64,000 bases of DNA from Flagellimonas flava. GTDB taxonomy: Bacteria; Bacteroidota; Bacteroidia; Flavobacteriales; Flavobacteriaceae. The stretch spans positions 682,001-746,000 of the forward strand of contig NZ_FQWL01000002.1 of the NCBI RefSeq assembly GCF_900129665.1, given 5' to 3'. The notes under the pieces are model-generated. The model was not told the DNA's origin. It was given only the letters and a program-made list of their open reading frames with translations, and did no database searches. A program made the translations under genes and the position numbers. This document shows positions 52,858 through 61,500 of the stretch, one piece after another (positions within the stretch are counted from its first letter, which is position 1; every line of letters begins with the position of its first letter).

Positions 52858-53450
52858 TGTTCAAGATTTAGATTGGTAGTATACAAAGGTACAATTCTTT
52901 TAAAGGTGTACTGTTGATAAAAATCAACTATAGTTTCCATTAGCTTCAAATTCAGAGACTTGATAAAAAAGGGTTTTTGTTGATCGTTCGTAGAAAACTT
53001 AATGTAACTAAATTTTGAAGAACCAAATTAAAAAGCCATTACGGAATAAATTTTGGTATTTGTTATAGAATCCTTCAAAAATTAATCAACCATAATTCAA
53101 TAAAATCTTGAAGTAGTCAACACCATATTCAAATTAACTTTTTAATAAAATCATGTTGAAAACGCTTATTAAACATCGTGGATAAAAATTATAAGTCCTT
53201 GATTATTAATTTTAACCTGAACTGAAAAAATGTGAACAAAGTTTTTATTGCGTTCAAAGCAATTATTTCATCATTATTTTATTCCACATTTCAACAAGCA
53301 ATCATCATCACCATTTTTATAATTTTAAAAAAGAAAAGAAAATAGATTATAATGTAATTGTTGATAAACCAAAGTTGTTTTAGTATTAGTTGATGTTTCT
53401 TCCTATGGTGTCGGATTATAATTTGTAATTTTCACGAAATTAAACTGTCG
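52858..53450. other. 593-bp AT-rich gap with DnaA-box-like sites (candidate replication origin)
   Basis: No gene. Very AT-rich throughout, especially 53261-53350. Sites matching the DnaA box TGTGGATAA with one mismatch, all on the plus strand: TGTTGATAA at 52912-52920, CGTGGATAA at 53177-53185, TGTTGATAA at 53359-53367. Two-mismatch sites at 53231-53239 and 53280-53288. A perfect GTTGAT-AAAA-ATCAAC dyad is at 52913-52928. It separates divergent rpiB and rnr. It could instead be just a long promoter region. Confidence 0.35.
52884..52891 (-). promoter_or_regulatory. -7 promoter element of rpiB
   Basis: TACCTTTG on the minus strand (TAnnTTTG), 27 bp before the rpiB start. No -33 TTG at standard spacing. 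Confidence 0.45.
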
Positions 53451-55637
53451 ATGTCTAAGAAAAAGAAAAGGGCAAGAAGTCAGCGAAAGAATGAGATTAC
53501 GAAAGGCATCTTTACAGTACTGGAAAAAGAACCTTCCAAAAGTTTTAATTACAAACAAATAGCTGCAAAACTTGGGTTATCGGATACCCAAGAACGAAAT
53601 TTACTTATTAAACGCCTCGGCCAGCTGAAATCCAGTGATCGAATACTGGAAGCCGAAAGGGGAAGATTCAAAAAGAAGCCTTCCCTGCATACCTATTATA
53701 CGGGAAAAGTGGACTTGACCACCAGTGGTAACGCTTATATCATAGCAGAAGAACTGGATGATGACGTGTTTGTTCCTTACAAGAAACTCAATAGGGCTTT
53801 TCACGGAGATTTGGTGGAAGTGTTTCTGAAGCCCAGGCGCAATGGCAAGAAACCTGAGGGTGAGATTGCCAAGGTTTTGGAACGAAGAAAATCCACTTAT
53901 GTTGGTGTCGTGGACAAACAGAAAACTTTTGCTTTTGTGCGACCTTCCGACCCAAAGATGTACACTGATATTTTTGTCCCTTTAGAAAAACTAAAGAAGG
54001 CAAAGGACGGTGAAAAAGTGGTAGTGAAGCTTGGAGACTGGCCAAAGGATGCAGATTCACCTTATGGTGAAGTCACTGAAGTTTTAGGAAAACCTGGAGA
54101 GCACAACACAGAGATTCATTCCATTTTGGCAGAGTACGGGCTACCTTATGAATTCCCATATGAGGTTGAGCAATTTGCAAAAACATTGGACACCAAAATC
54201 CATGAGTCCGAAGTAGCCAAACGAAGGGATATGCGAGACGTGCTCACGTTTACCATAGACCCAAAAGACGCGAAGGATTTTGATGATGCGCTCTCATTTC
54301 AAAAACTGGAAAACGGAAATTATGAGGTAGGTATCCATATTGCCGATGTTTCCCATTATTTGCAACCTGGCACCGTGTTGGATGATGAAGCGTATGAAAG
54401 GGCCACATCTGTGTATTTGGTTGATCGTGTGGTGCCCATGTTGCCGGAAGTGTTGTCGAACATGGCCTGTTCCTTAAGGCCCAATGAGGAAAAATATACG
54501 TTTTCTGCCATCTTTGAAATGGATGAAAGTGCCAAATTGATCAACCAATGGTTTGGGAGGACCGCCATTAACTCCAATGAACGTTTTGCGTATGAGGAGG
54601 CACAGCATATCATAGAAACCGGACAAGGAAAAATTCCAAAAGAGGTATCTATACGGGGCAAGGCCTATGAGGTTGGTCCAGCTATAAAAGAAGCGGTTTT
54701 GAGTTTAGACAAAATGGCCAAAGTAATGCGCAAGCAGCGCATGGATGATGGGGCTATTTCGTTTGATAAGATTGAGGTGCGGTTCAACCTAAATGCGAAG
54801 AACGAACCCGAAAGTGTGTTCTTCAAAGAGGCAAAGGATGCCAACAAACTTATTGAAGAGTTTATGCTGTTGGCGAACAAAAAGGTGGCCGAATTTATAG
54901 GAAAACAAAAAAAGACCTTTGTATACCGGATTCATGATGAACCTGATGAGGAAAAATTACTGGCCCTGAACGGACTGATTTCCAGGTTTGGCCACTCCAT
55001 TAACCTGAAGGATAAAAAAAGCCTGAACAGTTCGCTGAACCAACTATTAAAAGATGTAAAGGGAAAGAAAGAACAGAACCTAGTGGACACTTTGACGATA
55101 AGAAGTATGAGCAAGGCCATTTACACCACGGAGAATATTGGTCACTATGGTCTGGGATTCGACTATTATACCCACTTTACATCCCCTATACGACGATATC
55201 CGGATGTAATGGTACATAGATTGCTCCAACATTATTTGGATGGTGGAAAACAGCCCCAGGTACCTGTGTATGAGGAAAAATGCAAACATTCCTCAGATAT
55301 GGAACTATTGGCCTCCAGCGCTGAACGGGATTCCATAAAATATATGCAGATCAAGTTTATGGAGGATCATAAAGACCAGGAATTTTTAGGTGTGATATCT
55401 GGAGTTACAGAATGGGGTATCTACGTAGAAATTGTGGAAAACAAATGTGAGGGCATGGTCCGTATCAGGGATATTAAGGATGACTATTATTTGTTTGATG
55501 AGAAGCAATTTGCAATAATAGGTGAGCGAACCAATCGCATGTATCAATTGGGAGATGAGGTCTATGTAATGGTTAAAGATACTGATTTGGTGAAACGGCA
55601 TCTGGATTTTTCCTTGTTGGGAAAGAAGAAAAACTGA
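53451..55637 (+). CDS. rnr: Ribonuclease R
   Basis: Processive 3'-5' exoribonuclease, 728 residues. A basic helix-turn-helix-like N-terminus (KKKKRARSQRKNEIT, then a winged segment about 15-70), two cold-shock domains (about 75-215), the RNB catalytic domain with metal ligands in FTIDPKDAKDFDDAL (about 270-284) and HYGLGFDYYTHFTSPIRRYP (about 560-580), and a C-terminal S1 domain ending HLDFSLLGKKKN. Degrades structured RNA and rRNA. It lies directly downstream of the AT-rich gap. Confidence 0.97.
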   Translation: MSKKKKRARSQRKNEITKGIFTVLEKEPSKSFNYKQIAAKLGLSDTQERNLLIKRLGQLKSSDRILEAERGRFKKKPSLHTYYTGKVDLTTSGNAYIIAEELDDDVFVPYKKLNRAFHGDLVEVFLKPRRNGKKPEGEIAKVLERRKSTYVGVVDKQKTFAFVRPSDPKMYTDIFVPLEKLKKAKDGEKVVVKLGDWPKDADSPYGEVTEVLGKPGEHNTEIHSILAEYGLPYEFPYEVEQFAKTLDTKIHESEVAKRRDMRDVLTFTIDPKDAKDFDDALSFQKLENGNYEVGIHIADVSHYLQPGTVLDDEAYERATSVYLVDRVVPMLPEVLSNMACSLRPNEEKYTFSAIFEMDESAKLINQWFGRTAINSNERFAYEEAQHIIETGQGKIPKEVSIRGKAYEVGPAIKEAVLSLDKMAKVMRKQRMDDGAISFDKIEVRFNLNAKNEPESVFFKEAKDANKLIEEFMLLANKKVAEFIGKQKKTFVYRIHDEPDEEKLLALNGLISRFGHSINLKDKKSLNSSLNQLLKDVKGKKEQNLVDTLTIRSMSKAIYTTENIGHYGLGFDYYTHFTSPIRRYPDVMVHRLLQHYLDGGKQPQVPVYEEKCKHSSDMELLASSAERDSIKYMQIKFMEDHKDQEFLGVISGVTEWGIYVEIVENKCEGMVRIRDIKDDYYLFDEKQFAIIGERTNRMYQLGDEVYVMVKDTDLVKRHLDFSLLGKKKN

Positions 55638-55681
55638 TTTTGGAATACAATTTGTGATATGTGGGCATAAATTTTTAAGAC

Positions 55682-56362
55682 ATGAAGGCTTTTAAAATTT
55701 TAGCGTTACTGATTTCATTTCAAATCGCAAGCGCACAGGAAGAACAGCTTACAAAGGAACTGCGGGAATTTACAGAAGTAAAGGGTTTTGATGGACTATC
55801 GATTAACCTTATTAAATCCAATGAGAACAAGGCTGTAATTAAAGGGGCAAACACCGGAAAAGTTGCCATTGTCAACAATAATGGGGTGTTGAAACTTCGA
55901 ATGGAAATAGACAAGATTTTTAGCGGTTATAGAACCCATGTGGATCTTTATTTTGCACAAACGCTTAAAGTAATCGATGTGAACGAAGATGCCCGGATTA
56001 GGTCCAGTGAAGTTTTTGAACAGGATGTTCTGGATTTAAGGGCCCAAGAGGGTGGTGAGCTGGAACTGAAATGTCAGACAGAACAACTTTTAATCAAGGC
56101 GATTACGGGAGGAGAAATTGCGGTAAGTGGTTTTGCCGAGAACCAAGATATTATTATCAATACTGGAGGCAGCTATGATGGAAAGGAATTTAAAACCCGT
56201 TTTTCCACGATTGTTGTGAATGCAGGAGGGGATGCAAAAATCTACGCCACGGATTATGTAAAGGCCAATGTAAAAGCAGGTGGTGAGGTTCTGGTTTATG
56301 GTGATCCCCTGAAAATGGATGAAAAAAAAGTGTTCGGAGGAAAGATAATTCGAATGGACTAA
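55682..56362 (+). CDS. Secreted head-GIN-domain protein (DUF2807)
   Basis: A 226-residue protein with signal peptide (FKILALLISFQIASAQ, cleavage about 18). The remainder resembles the DUF2807 'putative auto-transporter adhesin, head GIN' domain: repeated short beta segments (GFDGLSINLIK, LYFAQTLKVIDV, LELKCQTEQLLIKAITGGE, IIVNAGGDAKIYATDYVKANVKAGG), which would build a beta-helix. Typically outer-membrane or periplasmic, function unknown. It is followed 1 bp later by the LysE gene. Confidence 0.85.
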   Translation: MKAFKILALLISFQIASAQEEQLTKELREFTEVKGFDGLSINLIKSNENKAVIKGANTGKVAIVNNNGVLKLRMEIDKIFSGYRTHVDLYFAQTLKVIDVNEDARIRSSEVFEQDVLDLRAQEGGELELKCQTEQLLIKAITGGEIAVSGFAENQDIIINTGGSYDGKEFKTRFSTIVVNAGGDAKIYATDYVKANVKAGGEVLVYGDPLKMDEKKVFGGKIIRMD

Positions 56363-56363
56363 T

Positions 56364-57023
56364 ATGATAGACGATATTCAAGCGGCAATACCCTTGGGGT
56401 TTTTACTGGCCTTTATGATAGGTCCGGTGTTCTTTGTGCTCTTGGAAACCAGTGCCACTAAAGGTTTTAGAGCTGGAATCAGTTTCGATTTTGGGGTAAT
56501 TATCGCTGACATTGTCTTCTTGTTGATAGCGTATTTCAGTAGTTTTCAACTGTTGGAAAACCTAAGCAACCAACCAGGTCTTTTTGTTTTCGGGGGGATG
56601 ATTCTTTTAGTGTACGGGATTGTAATTTTCGTAAAAAAAGCTTCCAAAAAGGAAAATTTGAAGGCTTCAAAAGGAACGTATGCAGGACTTATGATCAAAG
56701 GATTTTTGCTCAATTTTATCAATATAGGGGTGCTCGCTTTTTGGCTGGGTCTTATTGTAATTGTTGGCCCCAGTCTGGATAATGACCCAAATCGGATTTT
56801 GGTCTTTTTCAGCACAATGATCATTGTTTATTTTATGACGGATGTATTTAAGATATTGTTGGCCAAGCAATTGAAGGGATATTTGACGAAAGACCGCATT
56901 GTGATGATCAAAAAGATACTTGGTCTGGTAATTATCGTTTGTGGAATCGTTTTGATTATCAAAGGTTTTCTACCCAAAGAAAAGTTTGATATCAAAGAAG
57001 GCATTGAACGCATAAGTGAATAA
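56364..57023 (+). CDS. LysE-family translocator
   Basis: Six-helix export protein of the LysE/RhtB superfamily, 219 residues. The hallmark opening PLGFLLAFMIGPVFFVLLET (about 10-29) and the following ATKGFRAGISFDFGVI are present. Helix 6 is near the C-terminus (LVIIVCGIVLIIKGF) with a short charged tail. Family members export amino acids or similar metabolites; substrate unknown. It starts 1 bp after the DUF2807 stop and ends at the shared terminator. Confidence 0.88.
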   Translation: MIDDIQAAIPLGFLLAFMIGPVFFVLLETSATKGFRAGISFDFGVIIADIVFLLIAYFSSFQLLENLSNQPGLFVFGGMILLVYGIVIFVKKASKKENLKASKGTYAGLMIKGFLLNFINIGVLAFWLGLIVIVGPSLDNDPNRILVFFSTMIIVYFMTDVFKILLAKQLKGYLTKDRIVMIKKILGLVIIVCGIVLIIKGFLPKEKFDIKEGIERISE

Positions 57024-57026
57024 AAA

Positions 57027-57049
57027 AACCCAGCAAATTTTGCTGGGTT
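57027..57049. terminator. Terminator between LysE gene and tRNA-Cys
   Basis: Stem AACCCAGCA (57027-57035) / TGCTGGGTT (57041-57049), loop aattt. An A-run precedes it, giving a T tail on the minus strand, so it probably ends tRNA-Cys transcripts and the LysE gene. Confidence 0.8.
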
Positions 57050-57051
57050 CT

Positions 57052-57125
57052 TGGAGGCATCGAGCGGATTCGAACCGCTGTACAAGCTTTTGCAGAGCTG
57101 TGCCTAGCCACTCGGCCACGATGCC
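57052..57125 (-). tRNA. tRNA-Cys (GCA)
   Basis: Acceptor GGCATCG/CGATGCC, D arm GCC...GGC, anticodon loop CTGCAAA (GCA), T arm AGCGG-TTCGAAT-CCGCT. The 3' CCA is encoded (57054-57052). The outermost anticodon-stem pair is a C-T mismatch, otherwise complete. Confidence 0.95.
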
Positions 57126-57173
57126 GTTTCAGGGAGCAAATGTACTACTTTTTTTAGCTTGCCCAAACCAAAA

Positions 57174-57533
57174 CTAAGGTCTTTCGGCACTTAAAACAAC
57201 AGCTACACTTTGGACGTCCCCACCAATTGGAGGATTTATTTTTGCAACTTCAATTTCTGATTTTTTTACTTCAGGCAATTCTTTAAAAATCCTATCAAGA
57301 ATTCGTTTGGCCACATGCTCCAATAAATTGGAACGAACAGCCATTTCTTCCTTAACTATGTTGTTGAGATGAACGTAATCAACCGTTTCTGAAAGTTTAT
57401 CGGATTTTGAAGGGAGGGACAAATTGGCGCAAATCTCTAAATCCACCCGATAATCACTTCCTATCAACATTTCCTCCTTAAGACACCCATGATTGGAATG
57501 TACCCTGATATTTTTTAACCTAATTTTCCCCAC
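57174..57533 (-). CDS. folB: Dihydroneopterin aldolase
   Basis: Folate pathway aldolase/epimerase, 119 residues. Family features: opening IRLKNIRVHSNHGCLKEE (with conserved Glu), central NLLEHVAKRILDRI, and the C-terminal VAKINPPIGGDVQSVAVVL containing the conserved Lys and Pro. The start is GTG at 57533. Transcribed in the same direction as porP/sprF but separated from it by about 40 bp. Confidence 0.92.
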   Translation of the reverse strand: MGKIRLKNIRVHSNHGCLKEEMLIGSDYRVDLEICANLSLPSKSDKLSETVDYVHLNNIVKEEMAVRSNLLEHVAKRILDRIFKELPEVKKSEIEVAKINPPIGGDVQSVAVVLSAERP

Positions 57534-57574
57534 ACCCTAATTTTAGAGCAACAAAAATAGGGCAAACCATGGGA

Positions 57575-58525
57575 TTAATACATACACCTACAGTTACTGA
57601 TGCCCTGGAACAAATCCATTCCAACGGTAACAACATGGGTACCCGTGCTGTATCCTAGAATTTCGTTGGTAATTACCTGATAGGAATAACCAAAATAAAA
57701 ATTGTTCTTTTTCAATCCTGCAATAGGTGCAATGTACAGGGGTTTTCCTAATTGATCATTCAAAAAACGGTAGGTTACACCAACATAATAATAGTCTTCA
57801 AAATCGTGAAATCGGAATTTGGCATTTAAATCGGTCACGGACCTACCATCACTTTCGAAGTACTGATAGAAAACAGATGGCTCAATTTCCAGTTTGCTGT
57901 TTTTGTTTTTTGAAATACTGTATCCTGCGTAGGCATAGTAATTTCTCAAAGTGTTAGGCTCAAAAACAGGATTAAACTGCGCTAAATCCTTGTTGAGAAC
58001 GTTGGAAGCATTGGCGCTTATATAGAATTTTTTAAATCTGTATAACACCCCAAGATCAAAGTTATGGTTTGTGGTAGCCTTGTCATCTGTTGGGCGCTGC
58101 CCGTTGAAATCGGTAAAGTTTTCAACATCAATTCTAAACTGGTTGAAATTATATGAAATTCCAAATGACAAGAAGATATCTTCATACCGATCTAAAGTAA
58201 GGTGGTGGGCAAAAGATACCCTTGCACCCCGTTGCTTGGTTTCACCGTTACTATCATTGTACATCAACATCCCTAACCCGGATCGGTTACCAATACGCGC
58301 ATCCGCCGCCAAGGTCTGCGTATCGGGGGCATCTTCTATACCTACCCATTGGGTTAAACCGTTAAGTCGAACCTTGATATGGTCGCCAATACCCGCATAG
58401 GTAGGAGACATTAAGAAGGGGTTATCGGCAATGTATTGCGATAACTGCGGAATGGTCAATTCCTGGGCTGCCCCTCCAAAGGAGAGCAGCATGATGAGGG
58501 CGGGGAATAGGTGTTTTTTTAACAT
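57575..58525 (-). CDS. PorP/SprF-family type IX secretion outer-membrane protein
   Basis: A 316-residue outer-membrane protein. I start it at ATG 58525 (LKKHLFPALIMLLSFGGAAQ signal peptide); the longer frame to 58573 has no signal. Homologous to PorP/SprF: opening LTIPQLSQYIADNPFLMSPTY, then MYNDSNGETKQRGARVSFAHHL and a series of amphipathic beta strands ending HVVTVGMDLFQ. In Flavobacterium, SprF follows the adhesin gene sprB and is needed for its export; here it likewise follows the giant SprB-repeat gene by 19 bp. Confidence 0.92.
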   Translation of the reverse strand: MLKKHLFPALIMLLSFGGAAQELTIPQLSQYIADNPFLMSPTYAGIGDHIKVRLNGLTQWVGIEDAPDTQTLAADARIGNRSGLGMLMYNDSNGETKQRGARVSFAHHLTLDRYEDIFLSFGISYNFNQFRIDVENFTDFNGQRPTDDKATTNHNFDLGVLYRFKKFYISANASNVLNKDLAQFNPVFEPNTLRNYYAYAGYSISKNKNSKLEIEPSVFYQYFESDGRSVTDLNAKFRFHDFEDYYYVGVTYRFLNDQLGKPLYIAPIAGLKKNNFYFGYSYQVITNEILGYSTGTHVVTVGMDLFQGISNCRCMY

Positions 58526-58544
58526 GATGTCGTAGGTTAAACTA

Positions 58545-61500
58545 TCATCGTCGATATAGGGTAAAATGTCCAACTAATTCTCTGTCATCATTTTCGCCTT
58601 GAAGCTTAATGATGTACCAGTAGTCTCCTGTTGGGAGCTCACTGTTATTATAGATTCCGTTCCATCCAGAATCGCCATAACCCATGCGATAGAGCTCTCT
58701 ACCATAACGATCAAAAATGATCATTAGTACGTTAGGGAAGGCCTCCAGATTGTCAGGCAACCAGGTATCGTTCATATTGTCACCATCAGGGGTAAAGAAG
58801 TCTGGAACCTCAATATCTATGAACTCCATAAATATTTCCATGGTTACTTCACAACCATTCTGATCTATGACCGTAACCTCGTAGGTGTCTGTGCGGTTAA
58901 TGATGTACGTATTGTCCGTTCCATTGTCAACACCATCAAAAATGAAAGTATAATCTTCCAAACCTCCCGCAGCTGTGGCCGTAATCTCATTGATGTTGCT
59001 GTTTTCCAATACCAAGGTCAAAGGTTCAAAACCAGTTACGGAGAAATCAATGGTATTGATACAACCGTTGGAATGTGCGATGGTCAAATAGTGATCGCCC
59101 GGTGCAATATTGGTAAAATCAGAAGTCAACTGTAAGTCGGCAGGGTCTGTTGAATCTATGGCATACATCACCTCCCCAATAACGGTTTGATCTTCAAACT
59201 CGATATCCAATCTGTTGGTAGGCAAATTGCCATCACACTCATATATTGGTTCCACCAATGCAGCTAGGTTAACCCCAGGATTGATTTCCACGAATACATT
59301 GGTTTCACAACCTTGGGCATCCCTTACAAATACCACCTGGGTTCCTGCAGCAAGATTTTGGAACAAGATTTGATCTTGAACGTAATCTGCATCTGCATTG
59401 GAGTTCAAACTTGTGAAATATGGAGCTGTACCTCCTGTAATATCCAATTCAAAAGAACCGTCGGCACTATTGAAACAAACTTCATGCATTACATTTATGG
59501 CTTGAGCCTGTAGCGATTGTGGTTGAATAATTTCGAACTGGAAGGTTTCAAAACATCCATTACGATCTTGTGCAATTACATCATAAATACCAGGCGCCAA
59601 ATCTGTGAATGTACCTACGGTATCAAATTGATCAAGGTTCGGCGTTATCGCATAGAAGATTTCACCAGTTCCACCAGAAACTTCAACGGTAATGGTACCA
59701 TCTTCCAATCCAGAGCAGGTAACATCCGTAGACTCTTGCCTGTCTATTTGCAACGGAGCAGGATCAATAATGTCTATGGCCAAGCTCGTTGCATCACAAT
59801 CCATACTTGTGACGTGTACGAAATACTGTCCCGCAACAAGTCCACTAAAATCGCCGGTAGGCTGAGGCCCAGCAACGGAAGCGGTAAGCCCCGCATCCGC
59901 AAATAGCTCATAGGAGTAATTTCCTAATCCACCTACGGCCGTAGCCCTTATTATTGCAGAAGCTTCTCCAGTACAATTTATGTTGGCAGCACTATCGTCA
60001 ATTACCATATCCAAAGGAATTATTGGGTCTACGGTAACCTGATTGGAAATCATAGCCTCACAACCAAAGGCATCCCTAACATAATATTGATAAGCCCCTG
60101 CGGGTACGGTAAAGTTATGTGTGCTTCCACCAGACATATTGCTGTAGACAACACCATCCAAACTATACTGATAAGGAGCGGTTCCCCCTGTAGCAGACAA
60201 CTGAATGTCGGCTTGGGTGGTACAGGTCAATTGGGAAACTTGAATTAGGTTCGCCATAACCTCAACAGGTTCTGAAATGGTTACTTGGATCGTTTCAACG
60301 TCACAGCTCCAACCGTCAGATACTGTAATACTGTATATACCGGCACCAAGATTGTTAAAGGCTTGACTGGCTTGTCCTCCAGACGTTGAAACAATTGTTG
60401 TTCCGGTTGGGTCGTAAACGTTCAATTGATATTGATACACCCCTCTACCGTTCAGCACATTTTGAGCTGTTACCGTGGCATTGGTATCACCAAAGCAAAC
60501 CAAATTGGTCGGCGTAGCATTAATATCTGCTGTAATAGGTGTTGGTTGGGTCAAAGTAATAGGCTCATTGATGGTACAACCAGCACCGTCAACAATCTCA
60601 ACATCGAATAAACCTGCTGAAAGGTCTTGGAATACAAAGCTTACCACATTGGACACATTGTATACTTGGGACGTTGTGGTGTTGGTCAATTGAATATCGT
60701 AAGGAGCGAAACCACCTGTCGGGGACACTTCAATTTCACCCAAATTGTTGGCACAGGTTACATTGGCCACCTCAATTGGGGTAGCAGACAGCGCCATATC
60801 CGGTGAAGCGATGGTAATCATGTTGGAATCTTCCACACACAGCGGGTTTGCAGTTTGCGTTACTCGCACGTAGTAGTTTCCACCAGAAAGTCCTGTAATA
60901 GGTCTTGGGTTCACACTAGTATCCGTGTTTACCACGGAACCAATAGGATTGTTGGCACCATCAAAAACCTGATAACTGTAAGTTCCTGTATATCCGGTTA
61001 CGTTGATTTCCAAGGCACCATTGGTGTCACCAAAACAAATGGCCGTAGCCGTAGGTGTGGCAACTACATCAATTAGATCATACGGAGCGATGTCATACGG
61101 AGTTGTATCAAAATAACAACCCGTTGCGGTATCCGTAATCCTGAAGGTGTAGCTTCCAGGTTGGGTCAGTTCAAAGGTAGCAGTGACGTTTGTTGGAGTG
61201 GAAGTCATGCTTCCCAATGGGTTTCCAACAGGCAACAGTTCATAGGTATAGGTGTTACCTAGATTTCCGTCATCGGTTACCGTAATCAGCACCTCTTCTG
61301 GATTCGCACAGCTAATGGCCGTATTTTGGGTGACTACCGCTGTGATCACATTAATGGGTTGGATAGGTGCCACGATTGCGGTTTGCGCACACGAATTGGC
61401 ATCCGTCACGAATACAGTTATGTTCTGAACAATGCCAGTGTCCACAATGTCAAAAGTGTTGGACGTCTGGAAATTCACGTTGTCAATACTATAGAGATAT

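Noticed and set aside
52979..52987. TGTTGATCG as another DnaA box
   Set aside because: It matches only the first seven bases and lacks the final AA; not counted.
53401..53450. A promoter for rnr (TATAATTTG)
   Set aside because: Spacing between TA and TTTG is three bases instead of two and no -33 TTG sits at the right distance; not reported as a feature.
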